Assembly (NCBI RefSeq): GCF_026651855.1
Contig: NZ_CP093280.1
Coordinates: 5,186,001-5,250,000 of the forward strand
From: Pseudomonas silvicola
GTDB lineage: Bacteria > Pseudomonadota > Gammaproteobacteria > Pseudomonadales > Pseudomonadaceae
DNA: 64,000 nucleotides
Reading direction: 5' to 3'
In this document: piece after piece, positions 17,800 through 26,164 of the stretch
How positions within the stretch are numbered: position 1 is the first letter of the stretch
Layout of the letters: the number at the start of each line of letters is the position of its first letter
The notes under the pieces: generated by a model
What the model saw: only the letters and a program-made list of their open reading frames with translations
What the model was told of the DNA's origin: nothing
Database searches by the model: none
Made by a program: the position numbers and the translations under genes

Positions 17800-18966
17800 A
17801 TGCGTATCAACCCACCCCTCTTGGCGCTCGCCGCTGGCGCCTTTGGTATTGGCGTCACCGAGTTCGCGCCCATGGGCATGCTGCCCGGCATCGCCGCCGA
17901 CCTTGGCGTATCGATCCCCACCGCCGGCTTGCTGGTCAGCGCCTACGCCCTGGGCGTGCTGATCGGTGCGCCGATCATGACCCTGACCACCGCGCGGGTA
18001 CCGCGCCGCTACTTGCTGATCGGCCTGATGGCCATCTTTACCCTGGGCAACCTGCTATCTGCCCTGGCCACCGACTACCAGACCCTGCTGTTCGCGCGGG
18101 TGGTGACCTCGTTGAACCACGGCGCCTTCTTCGGCATCGGTTCGATCGTGGCGGCCAGCGTGGTACCGCCGGACAAGCGCGCCGGCGCCGTGGCCGCGAT
18201 GTTCATGGGGCTGACGGTGGCGACCATTGGTGGCGTGCCATTGGCCACCTGGTTTGGCGAAACATTCGGCTGGCGTACCGCGTTCTGGGGCATCGCCGGT
18301 CTGGGCGCGGTGGCCATGGCCTCGCTGTGGCTGGCATTGCCTGACATTCCCGCGGAAAAAAGCGATGGCCTGCTGGCGGAAATCAAGGTGCTTGGCCGTG
18401 GCCCGGTATTGTCGGCGCTGGCACTGACCGTGGTGGGCTCAAGCGCCATGTTCACCGTATTCACGTACATCGCGCCGATCCTGCGCGACGCCACCCATGC
18501 GTCCACCAATTTCATCACCGGCATGCTGGTGCTGTTCGGTATCGGCCTGACCCTGGGAAACATCTGGGGCGGCAAGGCGGCGGACCGCTCCGTGGACCGC
18601 ACCCTGATGCTCTCGCTGACGGTACTGATCGTGGTGCTGGCGGCGTTCACCGTGCTGATGCGTTGGCCCGTCCCCGCCGCCCTGGCGATAGTGGTGTGGG
18701 GCGCGGCCAGCTTCGCCCTGGTGCCGCCGCTGCAGATGCGGGTGATGGAAGCGGCCAAGGACGCCCCCAACCTGGCGTCGGCGGTGAACATCGGCGCCTT
18801 CAACCTGGGCAACGCCATCGGCGCGGCGCTGGGTGGCGCGGTGATCAACGCCGGGCTGGGCTACCCTGCCATCGCCGTGGCAGGCGCGATGATGGGCGTG
18901 CTGGGCCTGGTGATGGTGCTGGCACTGCGCGTGCGCCCCGCTACTCGCCTTGCGGTTGCCGAGTAG
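17800..18966 (+). CDS. MFS exporter, AraJ/YdhP-like
   Basis: 388 residues with 12 membrane helices. AAGGAGC lies just before the ATG. N-terminus contains LALAAGAFGIGVTEFAPMGM and SIPTAGLLVSAYALGVLIGA; motif FFGIGSIVAASVVPPDKRAG follows. These match the DHA1 AraJ/NepI group of sugar, purine or arabinoside exporters. It is a close paralogue of the product of 45740-46900. LysR is divergent upstream. A YciI-type gene converges 3 bp downstream. Confidence 0.92.
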   Translation: MRINPPLLALAAGAFGIGVTEFAPMGMLPGIAADLGVSIPTAGLLVSAYALGVLIGAPIMTLTTARVPRRYLLIGLMAIFTLGNLLSALATDYQTLLFARVVTSLNHGAFFGIGSIVAASVVPPDKRAGAVAAMFMGLTVATIGGVPLATWFGETFGWRTAFWGIAGLGAVAMASLWLALPDIPAEKSDGLLAEIKVLGRGPVLSALALTVVGSSAMFTVFTYIAPILRDATHASTNFITGMLVLFGIGLTLGNIWGGKAADRSVDRTLMLSLTVLIVVLAAFTVLMRWPVPAALAIVVWGAASFALVPPLQMRVMEAAKDAPNLASAVNIGAFNLGNAIGAALGGAVINAGLGYPAIAVAGAMMGVLGLVMVLALRVRPATRLAVAE

Positions 18967-18969
18967 GTT

Positions 18970-19329
18970 TCACTCGAAATCCGCCCTCTCGTAGAGCGGG
19001 CGAATTTCGATCTCGCTGGGGCCGGGCATCGGATTGGGGCAGCGCTTGACCCAGTCGATGGCCTCGTCCATGTCTTCAACTTCCCATAGCCAGAACCCCG
19101 CGACCAACTCGCGGGTGGCGGCGAAGGGCCCGTCGACCACCGAACGCGCAGGGCCATCGAAGGCAACCCGTTTGCCCTGCGAGGACGGCTTCAGCCCATC
19201 GGCAGCCCTCACAATACCCGCCGCGACCAACTCGTGGTTGAATTTGCCCATGGCTTCCAGCAATTCGCTGGAGGGCAAATCGCCTTTCTCACTTGCTTCA
19301 GTGGCTTTCACCAGCACCATGACGCGCAT
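18970..19329 (-). CDS. YciI/DGPF-domain protein
   Basis: 119 residues starting MRVMVLVKATEASEKGDLPS; GGAGG precedes the ATG at 19329. The DGPF motif is visible in SVVDGPFAATRELVAGFWLW followed by EV, and the C-terminal EIRPLYERADF. The family forms ferredoxin-like dimers, often encoded with ECF sigma factors or TetR regulators; enzymatic activity is unproven. It lies 33 bp downstream of a TetR gene on the same strand and may be co-transcribed with it. Confidence 0.88.
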   Translation of the reverse strand: MRVMVLVKATEASEKGDLPSSELLEAMGKFNHELVAAGIVRAADGLKPSSQGKRVAFDGPARSVVDGPFAATRELVAGFWLWEVEDMDEAIDWVKRCPNPMPGPSEIEIRPLYERADFE

Positions 19330-19362
19330 CGCAGGCCTCCACACTCAGGGGGAATGGTTCCT

Positions 19363-19977
19363 TCACTGTAGCCGTTCGCCGCCCGGTTGCGCGGCGGCCG
19401 ACAGTACCGTCAAGGCATGATCCACCGCCTGCAGCAGTTGTGCCCGCGGCACCCCATCCCTGGCCTGCACGGAGATGCCGTGCAGGAAAGTGGCATAGAA
19501 ATCCCCCAGCGCCTGCACGTTCACGTCAGGGCGCAGTTGCCCTTGATCCTTGGCCGTCTGCAAGCGCTCGACAACCTGCCGGGTACGCTCGCGCCGGTGC
19601 CCTGCCAGCCACGTCAGCACGCCGATATTCTCCGGCGACACTCCCGGCGCGGCACTGACCACCAGGCAGCCGCGTGGCCGCCCTTCGTGGGTGTAGGTGT
19701 TCACGGCCGCGGTGAGCATCTGGCCCATGGCCGCGCCAATATCGGCCTGGCCCAGCGCGCGGTCGGCGAAGCCACCCTCGCCGGCTTCGTACAACGCCAC
19801 CGCGGCCTCGAACAATTGCTGCTTGCTGCCGAACGCGGCGTACAAACGTGCCGATGCGATGCCCAGCGTGGACACCAGCGCTGACATGGACGTGCCTTCG
19901 TAGCCATGCTCCCAGAACAGCAACATGGCTTGGGTCAAGGCCTGCTGCGTGTCGAATTCCCGTGGTCGCCCTGCCAT
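19363..19977 (-). CDS. TetR-family repressor of the isomerase-hydrolase operon
   Basis: 204 residues from the ATG at 19977 (MAGRPREFDTQQALTQAMLL). The HTH is ~10-55, with TSMSALVSTLGIASARLYAA followed by FGSKQQLFE. The C-terminal domain resembles the YdeS/TetR_C group that includes RutR- and AcrR-like repressors. An upstream in-frame extension to 20037 looks non-coding. It is divergent from 20086 and a perfect 16-bp palindrome lies in between, so autogenous and divergent control is likely. Confidence 0.9.
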   Translation of the reverse strand: MAGRPREFDTQQALTQAMLLFWEHGYEGTSMSALVSTLGIASARLYAAFGSKQQLFEAAVALYEAGEGGFADRALGQADIGAAMGQMLTAAVNTYTHEGRPRGCLVVSAAPGVSPENIGVLTWLAGHRRERTRQVVERLQTAKDQGQLRPDVNVQALGDFYATFLHGISVQARDGVPRAQLLQAVDHALTVLSAAAQPGGERLQ

Positions 19978-20024
19978 CTGATTACGCCTGAACATCAAAA
20001 GCGCGCAGTTTAACGCACATCGTC

Positions 20025-20069
20025 TTGACGGCTGCAACCGGACAACTCTATTCTTTGTCGATCGACAAA
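20025..20069 (+). promoter_or_regulatory. Promoter with 16-bp TetR operator
   Basis: TTGACG at 20025-20030 and TATTCT at 20049-20054 (18-bp spacer) form a sigma-70 promoter for the isomerase gene. A perfect palindrome TTTGTCGATCGACAAA at 20054-20069 begins at the -10 and ends 16 bp before the start codon, ideal for repression by the divergent TetR. Confidence 0.82.
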
Positions 20070-20085
20070 CAATAGGACGTCACTG

Positions 20086-21162
20086 ATGAAAACCCTCAAA
20101 GGACCGAGCCTGCACCTGGCCCAGTTCAGCCACGACCAACCCCCCTTCGACAGCCTGCCGCACATCGGCGCGTGGGCAGCGGGCCATGGTTTCAAGGCAG
20201 TGCAGATCCCGGCCTGGGACGCCCGCTTGTTCGACGTGACGCTGGCCGCGAACAGCCAGGCCTACTGTGACGAAGTCAAGGGTGAGCTGGCCGAACACGG
20301 CCTGGTGATCAGCGAACTGACCTCGCATATCTACGGCCAACTGGTGGCTGTGCACCCGGCCTACGACACCCTGTGGGATGCCTTCACGCCCCCAGCGCTA
20401 CTGCGCCGGCCGCAGGCGCGGGCCGAGTGGGCGGCTGAACAGATGAAGCTGGCAGTGCGGGCCAGCGCCCGCCTGGGCTTGACCGACCTGGGCACGTTTT
20501 CCGGTTCGTTGGCGTGGCCGTACCTGTTTCCGTTTCCCCAGCGGCCAGAGGGGCTGGTAGATGCCGCCTTTCAGGAGCTGGCCAAGCGCTGGCGACCCAT
20601 CCTGGACCTGTGCGATGACCTGGACATCAACCTGTGCTACGAAATACACCCCGCCGAAGACCTGCACGACGGCACCAGTTTCGAACGCTTTTACCACTTG
20701 GTGGATCATCACCCACGCTGCAACCTACTGTTCGACCCCAGCCATTTCGTCCTGCAACAACTGGACTATCTGCATTACCTGGACCTGTACCACGAATTCA
20801 TCCGCATGTTTCACGTCAAGGATGCCGAGTTCAACCCCACCGGCCGCCAAGGCATCTATGGCGGTTACAGCGACTGGGCCGACCGCGCCGGGCGGTTTCG
20901 TTCCCTGGGCGATGGCCAGGTGAACTTCAAGGCCATCTTCGCCAAATTGGCCCAATACGACTACCCAGGGTGGGCAACGCTGGAATGGGAATGCTGCCTG
21001 AAGAACCAGGAGGACGGTGCCCGCGAGGGCGTGGCCTTCATCAACCAGCACATCATCCAGGTCACCGACCGCGTGTTCGACGATTTCGCCGGCGCGACGC
21101 TCAGCCCTTCGCACATTCAGGCAATGCTCGGCATCGCCCCCGCAGATCAAAGGAATGCATGA
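20086..21162 (+). CDS. Sugar phosphate isomerase/epimerase-type TIM barrel enzyme
   Basis: 358 residues with the xylose-isomerase-like fold. Putative metal ligands are Glu in CYEIHPAEDLHDG (~185), Asp and His in LLFDPSHFVLQQLD (~218-221), His in RMFHVKDAEFNP (~245) and Glu in GWATLEWECC (~305), as in IolE/IolI and related sugar isomerases. The cytoplasmic substrate is likely a keto-sugar or inositol derivative. It is the first gene of an operon under a TetR operator. The following hydrolase overlaps by four bases (ATGA at 21159-21162). Confidence 0.85.
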   Translation: MKTLKGPSLHLAQFSHDQPPFDSLPHIGAWAAGHGFKAVQIPAWDARLFDVTLAANSQAYCDEVKGELAEHGLVISELTSHIYGQLVAVHPAYDTLWDAFTPPALLRRPQARAEWAAEQMKLAVRASARLGLTDLGTFSGSLAWPYLFPFPQRPEGLVDAAFQELAKRWRPILDLCDDLDINLCYEIHPAEDLHDGTSFERFYHLVDHHPRCNLLFDPSHFVLQQLDYLHYLDLYHEFIRMFHVKDAEFNPTGRQGIYGGYSDWADRAGRFRSLGDGQVNFKAIFAKLAQYDYPGWATLEWECCLKNQEDGAREGVAFINQHIIQVTDRVFDDFAGATLSPSHIQAMLGIAPADQRNA

Positions 21163-22082
21163 ACATGAACCAGGCCGTTGACCTTGTCCAATCGCGCCAG
21201 AGCGATTTCACCCACCACTACGTACGTGCCGAAGGTGTGCGGATTCATTGCGTGATGGCCGGTAGCGGCACACCCGTGCTGCTGATTCCGGGCTGGCCCC
21301 AGACCTGGCATGCCTGGCGCCATGTGATGCAAGCCCTGGCCGACCAGGGCTACCTGGCGATTGCCGTCGACCCACCGGGGTTGGGTGACTCGGACCGCCC
21401 TGAACAGGGCTATGACACCGGCTGTGTGGCGCGCCGCCTGCACCAGTGCATGCTGCAGCTGGGCCATGAGCGCTACCACCTGGTGGGCCATGATGTGGGC
21501 ATGTGGATCGCCTACGCCCTGGCCAGCGATCTGCCTGACGCGGTACTCACCCTTGCGGTAACCGAAGCGGTGATACCCGGCCTGGCCGACGCCCCGTCCA
21601 TTTTCGTCGCGCCCGAGGAGAATATCTTCGTGTGGCACTTTCTCTTCAATCAGGTACAGGACCTCCCGGAACTGTTGATTGCCGGCAAGGAAGCCGCGTA
21701 CCTGAACTTCATGTTCGACCGCTGGGCGTTCAGGCGCCACGCGGTGGATGCCGATACCTACATCCGTGCCTATTCGGCGCCTGGCGGCCTGCGAGGTGGC
21801 TTTGCCTATTACCGGGCGATACCCGAAACCATCCGCCAGAACCGCCTGCGCGCCCTGCGCCCGCTGAACATGCCGGTACTGGCGATAGGTGCCGAACACG
21901 CCACCGGCGACGCCCCCGTGCAGACCCTCAAGCCCCACGCGCAGAACCTGCGCGGCGCCCTCATCGCGGGCAGCGGGCACTTTGTCATGGAAGAAGCACC
22001 CGAGGCCTTCAACGGCCAACTGCTGGACTTCCTTCAGGCCAACACCATCACCACCAGTACCACCCCCAGCAATACCAGGTAA
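21159..22082 (+). CDS. Alpha/beta hydrolase, epoxide hydrolase or dehalogenase-like
   Basis: 307 residues from the ATG at 21159, coupled to the isomerase stop and preceded by AAAGGA. Features: IPGWPQTWHAWRHVMQAL (oxyanion loop, HGxP-like), DPPGLGDSDRPEQGYDT, nucleophile Asp in LVGHDVGMWIAYAL (~110), and catalytic His in GSGHFVMEEAPEAF (~280). An Asp nucleophile in GHDxG is typical of epoxide hydrolases and haloacetate dehalogenases rather than Ser esterases. The last 16 residues are encoded in the overlap with the convergent TauE-type gene. The true substrate is unknown; pairing with a sugar isomerase-like enzyme is unusual. Confidence 0.85.
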   Translation: MNMNQAVDLVQSRQSDFTHHYVRAEGVRIHCVMAGSGTPVLLIPGWPQTWHAWRHVMQALADQGYLAIAVDPPGLGDSDRPEQGYDTGCVARRLHQCMLQLGHERYHLVGHDVGMWIAYALASDLPDAVLTLAVTEAVIPGLADAPSIFVAPEENIFVWHFLFNQVQDLPELLIAGKEAAYLNFMFDRWAFRRHAVDADTYIRAYSAPGGLRGGFAYYRAIPETIRQNRLRALRPLNMPVLAIGAEHATGDAPVQTLKPHAQNLRGALIAGSGHFVMEEAPEAFNGQLLDFLQANTITTSTTPSNTR

Positions 22083-22843
22083 CTTCTGGCGTGCACCGTG
22101 TCGCTGATGCGCCCCACCAGCGGCCCGGCCAAGGCTATCCCGCACCACGCCCCGGCCACCAGCAACGCCAGGGCCGGCAGGTCGACATAGCCTGCGAAAC
22201 CGCGACCCAGGCTATCGTGGCCCCAGGCCAGGGCGCTGTAGACCAGGGTGCCCGCCACTGCCATGGGCAACGACAGCGGGTTGGCCAGCGCCGTGGCCGT
22301 GGCCATGCTGGCCCCGCGACGGCGCATCAGCGGCACACTCATGACACTGCCGCCCACCCCCAGGAACGCGGCGATGGCACCGATGCTGGTGCCCGCCACA
22401 GCACTGTGGGCACGGCCCAAGGGGCGCAAGGTGCCCACCGGTTCGCCCAGGAAACCGGGCCGGAACACGGCATCGACGAGGGTCATGCCCAGGTAGGCAA
22501 TGAACGCCCAGCGCACCCAGGCGCCGCTGACCACGGTGGCCAGCGCCGCGCCCGCCACCGCGCCCAGCGCTACATACCCCAGCAACGGCCTGACCATGGC
22601 CCAAGGCAGTGCGCCCACGCGCGCGCGCCGCCAGGTTGCCAATCCCGCCCCGAAGATCATCGCGGCCGTGGACGTGGCTACCGCGACTTGCATCGCGGCT
22701 TCCGCCAGGGGAGTGCCAGGGGGCTGACTGGCCCTGATCAACCCGTACAGCAACGGTACGGCGACGAAGCCGCCGCCAAACCCGAACAACACCGTGGTCA
22801 TGCCGGCCAGCACACCAAAAGCCCCCAACGCATACCAGAACAT
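22034..22843 (-). CDS. TauE/SafE-family anion exporter
   Basis: 269 residues from ATG 22843, with an excellent AAGGAGGTG upstream. About eight helices in two homologous halves: GFGGGFVAVPLLYGLIRASQ (first half) and AIAAFLGVGGSVMSVPLMRR (second half), the duplicated TauE motif G-x-G-G-x-x-x-VP. The family exports sulfite, sulfoacetate or related organosulfur anions. It is divergent from an AraC regulator at 22950. Its 3' end overlaps the convergent hydrolase by 49 bp. Confidence 0.9.
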   Translation of the reverse strand: MFWYALGAFGVLAGMTTVLFGFGGGFVAVPLLYGLIRASQPPGTPLAEAAMQVAVATSTAAMIFGAGLATWRRARVGALPWAMVRPLLGYVALGAVAGAALATVVSGAWVRWAFIAYLGMTLVDAVFRPGFLGEPVGTLRPLGRAHSAVAGTSIGAIAAFLGVGGSVMSVPLMRRRGASMATATALANPLSLPMAVAGTLVYSALAWGHDSLGRGFAGYVDLPALALLVAGAWCGIALAGPLVGRISDTVHARSYLVLLGVVLVVMVLA

Positions 22844-22949
22844 ACGCACCTCCTTCAGAAACCAGCCTGGTGACTTTAAGGAAAAGGGTGCTGGCCAGCT
22901 TGCGTGGGTTAGCCAATAATCATCGAATTTCGGCCAATGGCTCTGCACC

Positions 22950-23726
22950 ATGCTCAACGTCCCCCTCGCAACCGTCGACGCAACTGACCGTGCCGTCCTG
23001 GCCATCGGTACCGACTACAGCCCTGGCACGGTGCTCAGCGCCCATGTGCACCGACGGGCGCAGTTCCTCTACGGCATCAGTGGCCTGATGGAGGTGGAAA
23101 CCGATGACGGCGCCTGGGTGATTCCGCCCTACAGCGGCGTATGGATTCCCGCCGGCAAACGCCACCGCGTGGTGATGCGGGGGGTCAGTACGCGCAGCCT
23201 GTACCTGGAGCCTGCGCTTGAGGTGCGTGACAACGGGCAATGCCAGGCGCTGGTGGTGTCCCCCTTGCTGCACCATCTGCTGCTGGCCAGCGCCGATGTG
23301 CCGCCCCGCTATGACGAGCAAGGGCGCGACGGCCACCTGGTGCACCTGATCATTCATGAACTGCGCAAGGCCACCTGCCTGCCGCTGTTCGCCCCCCTGC
23401 CCCGCGAGCCGCGCCTGGCAGCGCTGTGCCGCGCCTTCCTGGCCGCCCCGGGTATTGGCCAACCCGCCGATGCCTGGGCCGAGGCCCTGCACTGCAGCCC
23501 GCGCACCTTCAGCCGGCTGTTTCGCCAGCACACCGGGTTGTCGTTCGGCGAATGGCGCCAGCAGGCCTGCCTGCTGGCCGCCGTCACGCGCCTGGCGGCC
23601 GGCACCCCGGTGACCCGGGTGGCGCTGGAACTGGGGTATGAGAGCCCGAGTGCGTTTTCGAGCATGTTCCAGCGTCGCCTGGGGTGCGCGCCCAGTACGT
23701 ACCTGATGAAGGACGACCGGGATTGA
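22950..23726 (+). CDS. AraC-family regulator with cupin sensor
   Basis: 258 residues. N-terminal cupin ~25-80 (GTVLSAHVHRRAQFLYGISG, PPYSGVWIPAGKRHRVVMRG). The C-terminal double HTH is ~150-255 (ADAWAEALHCSPRTFSRLFR, VTRVALELGYESPSAFSSMF). It resembles the NimR/YdeO-like group that controls adjacent exporters. The divergent TauE-type gene is the likely target. The 3' 143 bp also encode the tail of the convergent DMT transporter. Confidence 0.92.
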   Translation: MLNVPLATVDATDRAVLAIGTDYSPGTVLSAHVHRRAQFLYGISGLMEVETDDGAWVIPPYSGVWIPAGKRHRVVMRGVSTRSLYLEPALEVRDNGQCQALVVSPLLHHLLLASADVPPRYDEQGRDGHLVHLIIHELRKATCLPLFAPLPREPRLAALCRAFLAAPGIGQPADAWAEALHCSPRTFSRLFRQHTGLSFGEWRQQACLLAAVTRLAAGTPVTRVALELGYESPSAFSSMFQRRLGCAPSTYLMKDDRD

Positions 23727-24558
23727 GCGTCAGCGCAATGCCGCTGGCGCACACCATGAGGGCGCCCACCACGACCGGCAACGCCGGGACGTCGGCGAAG
23801 AACAGGTAACCCAGCAAGCATGACCAGGCCACGCTGGTGTATTCCAGAGGCCCCACCAGCGATGCCGGCGCATGGCGGCAAGCCTCGAAAAAGCAGTATT
23901 GGGCCAGGTAGACCTGCACGCCCAGCGCGACCATCAGGCCCCATTGCGCCGCGGTTCCCGGCGTTTGCCAGTGCATCAACCCGGCACTGAACGCCAGGAA
24001 CACCACGCTCGTGACCAACACCTGCACCGCGGCACTGTCGCGGCCGCCGCTGCGCCGGGTGTAGATAATGGTCAGGGCCCAGAACAGTGCCGAGGCCAGC
24101 GCCAGCACCGTGGGCAGCGGGCTGATGGCCCCACCCGGGTTGGCGGCGATGACACTGCCCGCCGCCCCGACGGCCAACGCCAGCCAGCGGTAGCCACGAA
24201 TGACCTCGCCCAGCATGAACACGGCCAGCACCGCGATGATCAGTGGCGCCGTGCAATACAGCGTCATCACCGCCGACAGCGACATCTGCCGCGCCGCCAG
24301 AAAAAAACAGGCCATGGCCGCGAATTGCAGGCCGCCCCTGAACAGCATCGCCCCACGCCCCGGGCTGGCGACCGCCGTGGCAACCGTGCCACGCCGGCTG
24401 AACAGCAACGTGATAAGCAGCACCACGGCGCTGCGCAGGAACACCAGTTGCCACAACGAGTAGTCGGCGCTGAGCCATTTCACCGTGGCGAAATGCACCG
24501 AGTACAGGGCATAGCTGACGCAGGCGAATACGGCGCCCAGGTAAAGGCGTTGGCGCAT
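23584..24558 (-). CDS. DMT/EamA-family transporter with extra C-terminal tail
   Basis: 324 residues from ATG 24558 (GGAGG upstream). Two EamA halves with ten helices: SVHFATVKWLSADYSLWQLV, VIAANPGGAISPLPTVLALA, GPLEYTSVAWSCLLGYLFFA. The last helix ends near residue 280 with ASGIALTLNPGR. After that, ~45 Pro/Gly/Ser/Thr-rich residues are read from the complement of the AraC gene, which is atypical and suggests loss of the original stop. The family exports metabolites or drugs. Divergent from the TetR gene at 24636. Confidence 0.87.
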   Translation of the reverse strand: MRQRLYLGAVFACVSYALYSVHFATVKWLSADYSLWQLVFLRSAVVLLITLLFSRRGTVATAVASPGRGAMLFRGGLQFAAMACFFLAARQMSLSAVMTLYCTAPLIIAVLAVFMLGEVIRGYRWLALAVGAAGSVIAANPGGAISPLPTVLALASALFWALTIIYTRRSGGRDSAAVQVLVTSVVFLAFSAGLMHWQTPGTAAQWGLMVALGVQVYLAQYCFFEACRHAPASLVGPLEYTSVAWSCLLGYLFFADVPALPVVVGALMVCASGIALTLNPGRPSSGTYWARTPGDAGTCSKTHSGSHTPVPAPPGSPGCRPPGA

Positions 24559-24612
24559 CGGTAGTCCCTCCATGTGGCTTGCCGGTGAAGGCGATGAGGG
24601 CTAGAGTTGCAG

Positions 24613-24629
24613 GTAGTTAACTGGTCTAC
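24613..24629. promoter_or_regulatory. Candidate TetR operator between DMT transporter and TetR
   Basis: GTAGTTAACTGGTCTAC at 24613-24629 has matching GTAG/CTAC ends and a core like the TAGAC-N-GTCTA family bound by NemR/AcuR-type repressors. It lies seven bases before the TetR start and 55 bp from the DMT start, where it could block both. Confidence 0.55.
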
Positions 24630-24635
24630 TATCCC

Positions 24636-25274
24636 ATGAGCAAAGAAAATCACAGCACCCGTGCAAGGCTGATAGCCGAAGGCTTGAAATCGATGGTCAT
24701 CAACGGCTACGACGGCATCGGCCTGAACGCCATACTGGACGCCGCCGGCGTGCCCAAGGGCTCGTTCTATTATTTCTTCAAAAGCAAGGAGGCCTTTGCC
24801 AGTGCGGTGCTCGACGCTTACGAGGCCCATTACGGTCACGTACGCGCCAGCCACTTTGGCAACACCCACGTCAGCCCACTGCAGCGCCTGAAAGGCTATT
24901 TCGCCGAAGCCGGCCCGCTCCACCTGGCGGAACAGCCCATGGGCGGCTGTCTGTACGGCGTATTCGGGCAACTGGCCCCCGTCCGTAGCCCGGCCTTCCG
25001 CCAGCGGCTGGCCGAGGTATTCGAGCGCTGGCAGGCGCAGATTCAGGCGGTGCTGACCGATGCCCAGGCGGCAGGGGAAATCGGCACGCACGTGAATGCC
25101 GCCGAGGCCGCCGCCTTTCTGATCGAAGCCTATGAAGGGGCGTTGATCCGCATGAAAGTGGACGGTAACAACCAGGCGTTCGAGCGCTTCATGCAGTTTG
25201 CTTTTGCTGCGTTGGCAAGCCGGGACGGTGAAGCGCAACCCCACCGCCCATCAGGCCCGCCGCAAGCCCTCTGA
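24636..25274 (+). CDS. TetR-family repressor (AcuR/NemR-like)
   Basis: 212 residues. HTH at ~10-55: RLIAEGLKSMVINGYDGIGL, then ILDAAGVPKGSFYYFFKSKE. The C-terminal part has MGGCLYGVFGQLAPVRSPAF, where NemR-like members carry a reactive Cys (here Cys in GGCLYG); electrophile sensing is inference. Divergent from the DMT transporter with a candidate operator between them. Confidence 0.9.
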   Translation: MSKENHSTRARLIAEGLKSMVINGYDGIGLNAILDAAGVPKGSFYYFFKSKEAFASAVLDAYEAHYGHVRASHFGNTHVSPLQRLKGYFAEAGPLHLAEQPMGGCLYGVFGQLAPVRSPAFRQRLAEVFERWQAQIQAVLTDAQAAGEIGTHVNAAEAAAFLIEAYEGALIRMKVDGNNQAFERFMQFAFAALASRDGEAQPHRPSGPPQAL

Positions 25275-25277
25275 ACG

Positions 25278-25985
25278 TTAATGCCCCCGGGCCGCCAGCA
25301 TCGCCGCTTCGCTCGCCTGGGTCATGGGCTCGCCCTTGGTCGCCAACTGGTGGTAGAACGAGCCTCCGAGCGGCGCGGGCCAGGTCGGGGCGAACAGCTG
25401 CGCCAGGTCGATGGTCTTGGAAAAGTTGTCCTTGGTCAGGTTGTACCCGCCCATGTAGTTGCCCGCCCAGGGCGAGTCAGCGGCCACCAGTTCGATCGCC
25501 GAATCGCGATAATTGACTGCGGCGGTTTTCAGGTCGCTGGAGGCGTTGAGCAGCGTATTCAGCTTGCCCAGGTCGGCGGCGCTCAAGCTGCCCGCGGTAC
25601 CGAAGGCCTGCAGGTTGCCATCGGTATCAACCGTGAAACCAAACGATTGGCTGGCCAGGGCCGGGTATGTCTTGGCCAGGGTGGACTGGAAGGTGGCGAA
25701 CGCGCTTTTCAGGGTGTCGTGGTTGGCCGAATGAAGGGCCGCCGCCTGAGGAAAGTTCGCTGACAGCCCACGGCCGATCCAGGTCTCGATGGCCTCCACG
25801 GGCTCGCTTGCCACCTCGGACTGGGCCGGTTCACTGGGGTAATAGACCGCGGCCGGTGTGTTGGCGACGGTAGCGGCCATGGCCGCGGTGGTCGCGTTGC
25901 TGGTCGCCTGGGCAGTCAGCGGCTGGGCCGCCACCGTCAGCGTGGTGGCGATTGACGAGACGGCAGTGCTTGAAAGGATATTCAT
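25278..25985 (-). CDS. Protein of unknown function, low-complexity N-terminus
   Basis: 235 residues from the ATG at 25985 (AGGGA upstream). The open frame extends further but is not coding-like. The N-terminal ~50 residues are Ala/Thr/Ser-rich (SIATTLTVAAQPLTAQATSN), without a classical signal peptide. The rest is soluble, helical and aromatic-containing (ESP-type YNLTKDNFSKTIDLAQLFAP, GGSFYHQLATKGEPM). The composition of the N-terminus resembles substrates of type III or other leaderless secretion systems, but no such system lies in the window. It is divergent from the TonB receptor. I recognise no family. Confidence 0.6.
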   Translation of the reverse strand: MNILSSTAVSSIATTLTVAAQPLTAQATSNATTAAMAATVANTPAAVYYPSEPAQSEVASEPVEAIETWIGRGLSANFPQAAALHSANHDTLKSAFATFQSTLAKTYPALASQSFGFTVDTDGNLQAFGTAGSLSAADLGKLNTLLNASSDLKTAAVNYRDSAIELVAADSPWAGNYMGGYNLTKDNFSKTIDLAQLFAPTWPAPLGGSFYHQLATKGEPMTQASEAAMLAARGH

Positions 25986-26018
25986 TGCATCATTCCCTGA
26001 TGATGGTGGGTCAAGCTT

Positions 26019-26036
26019 TGTATCGGCATGGATACA
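26019..26036. promoter_or_regulatory. Inverted repeat between unknown gene and TonB receptor
   Basis: TGTATC-GGCATG-GATACA, an 18-bp perfect inverted repeat, lies 33 bp before the leftward start (25985) and 128 bp before the receptor. It does not match a Fur box. It is a candidate operator, most likely for the leftward gene. Confidence 0.5.
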
Positions 26037-26164
26037 GACAACTTGAAGGGTAATGGCACGACGTATCTGCGCCCGGTGGCAAAAAAGCCAAATTGCCATG
26101 TGTTCCGTTCGTTGTTTTCTGCGTCGCACCTCTCATTGCCTGTCCTTCTTGCCTGGAGTCACTG

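Noticed and set aside
26019-26036. Fur box for the TonB receptor
   Set aside because: The repeat TGTATC-N6-GATACA does not match the GATAATGATAATCATTATC-type consensus.
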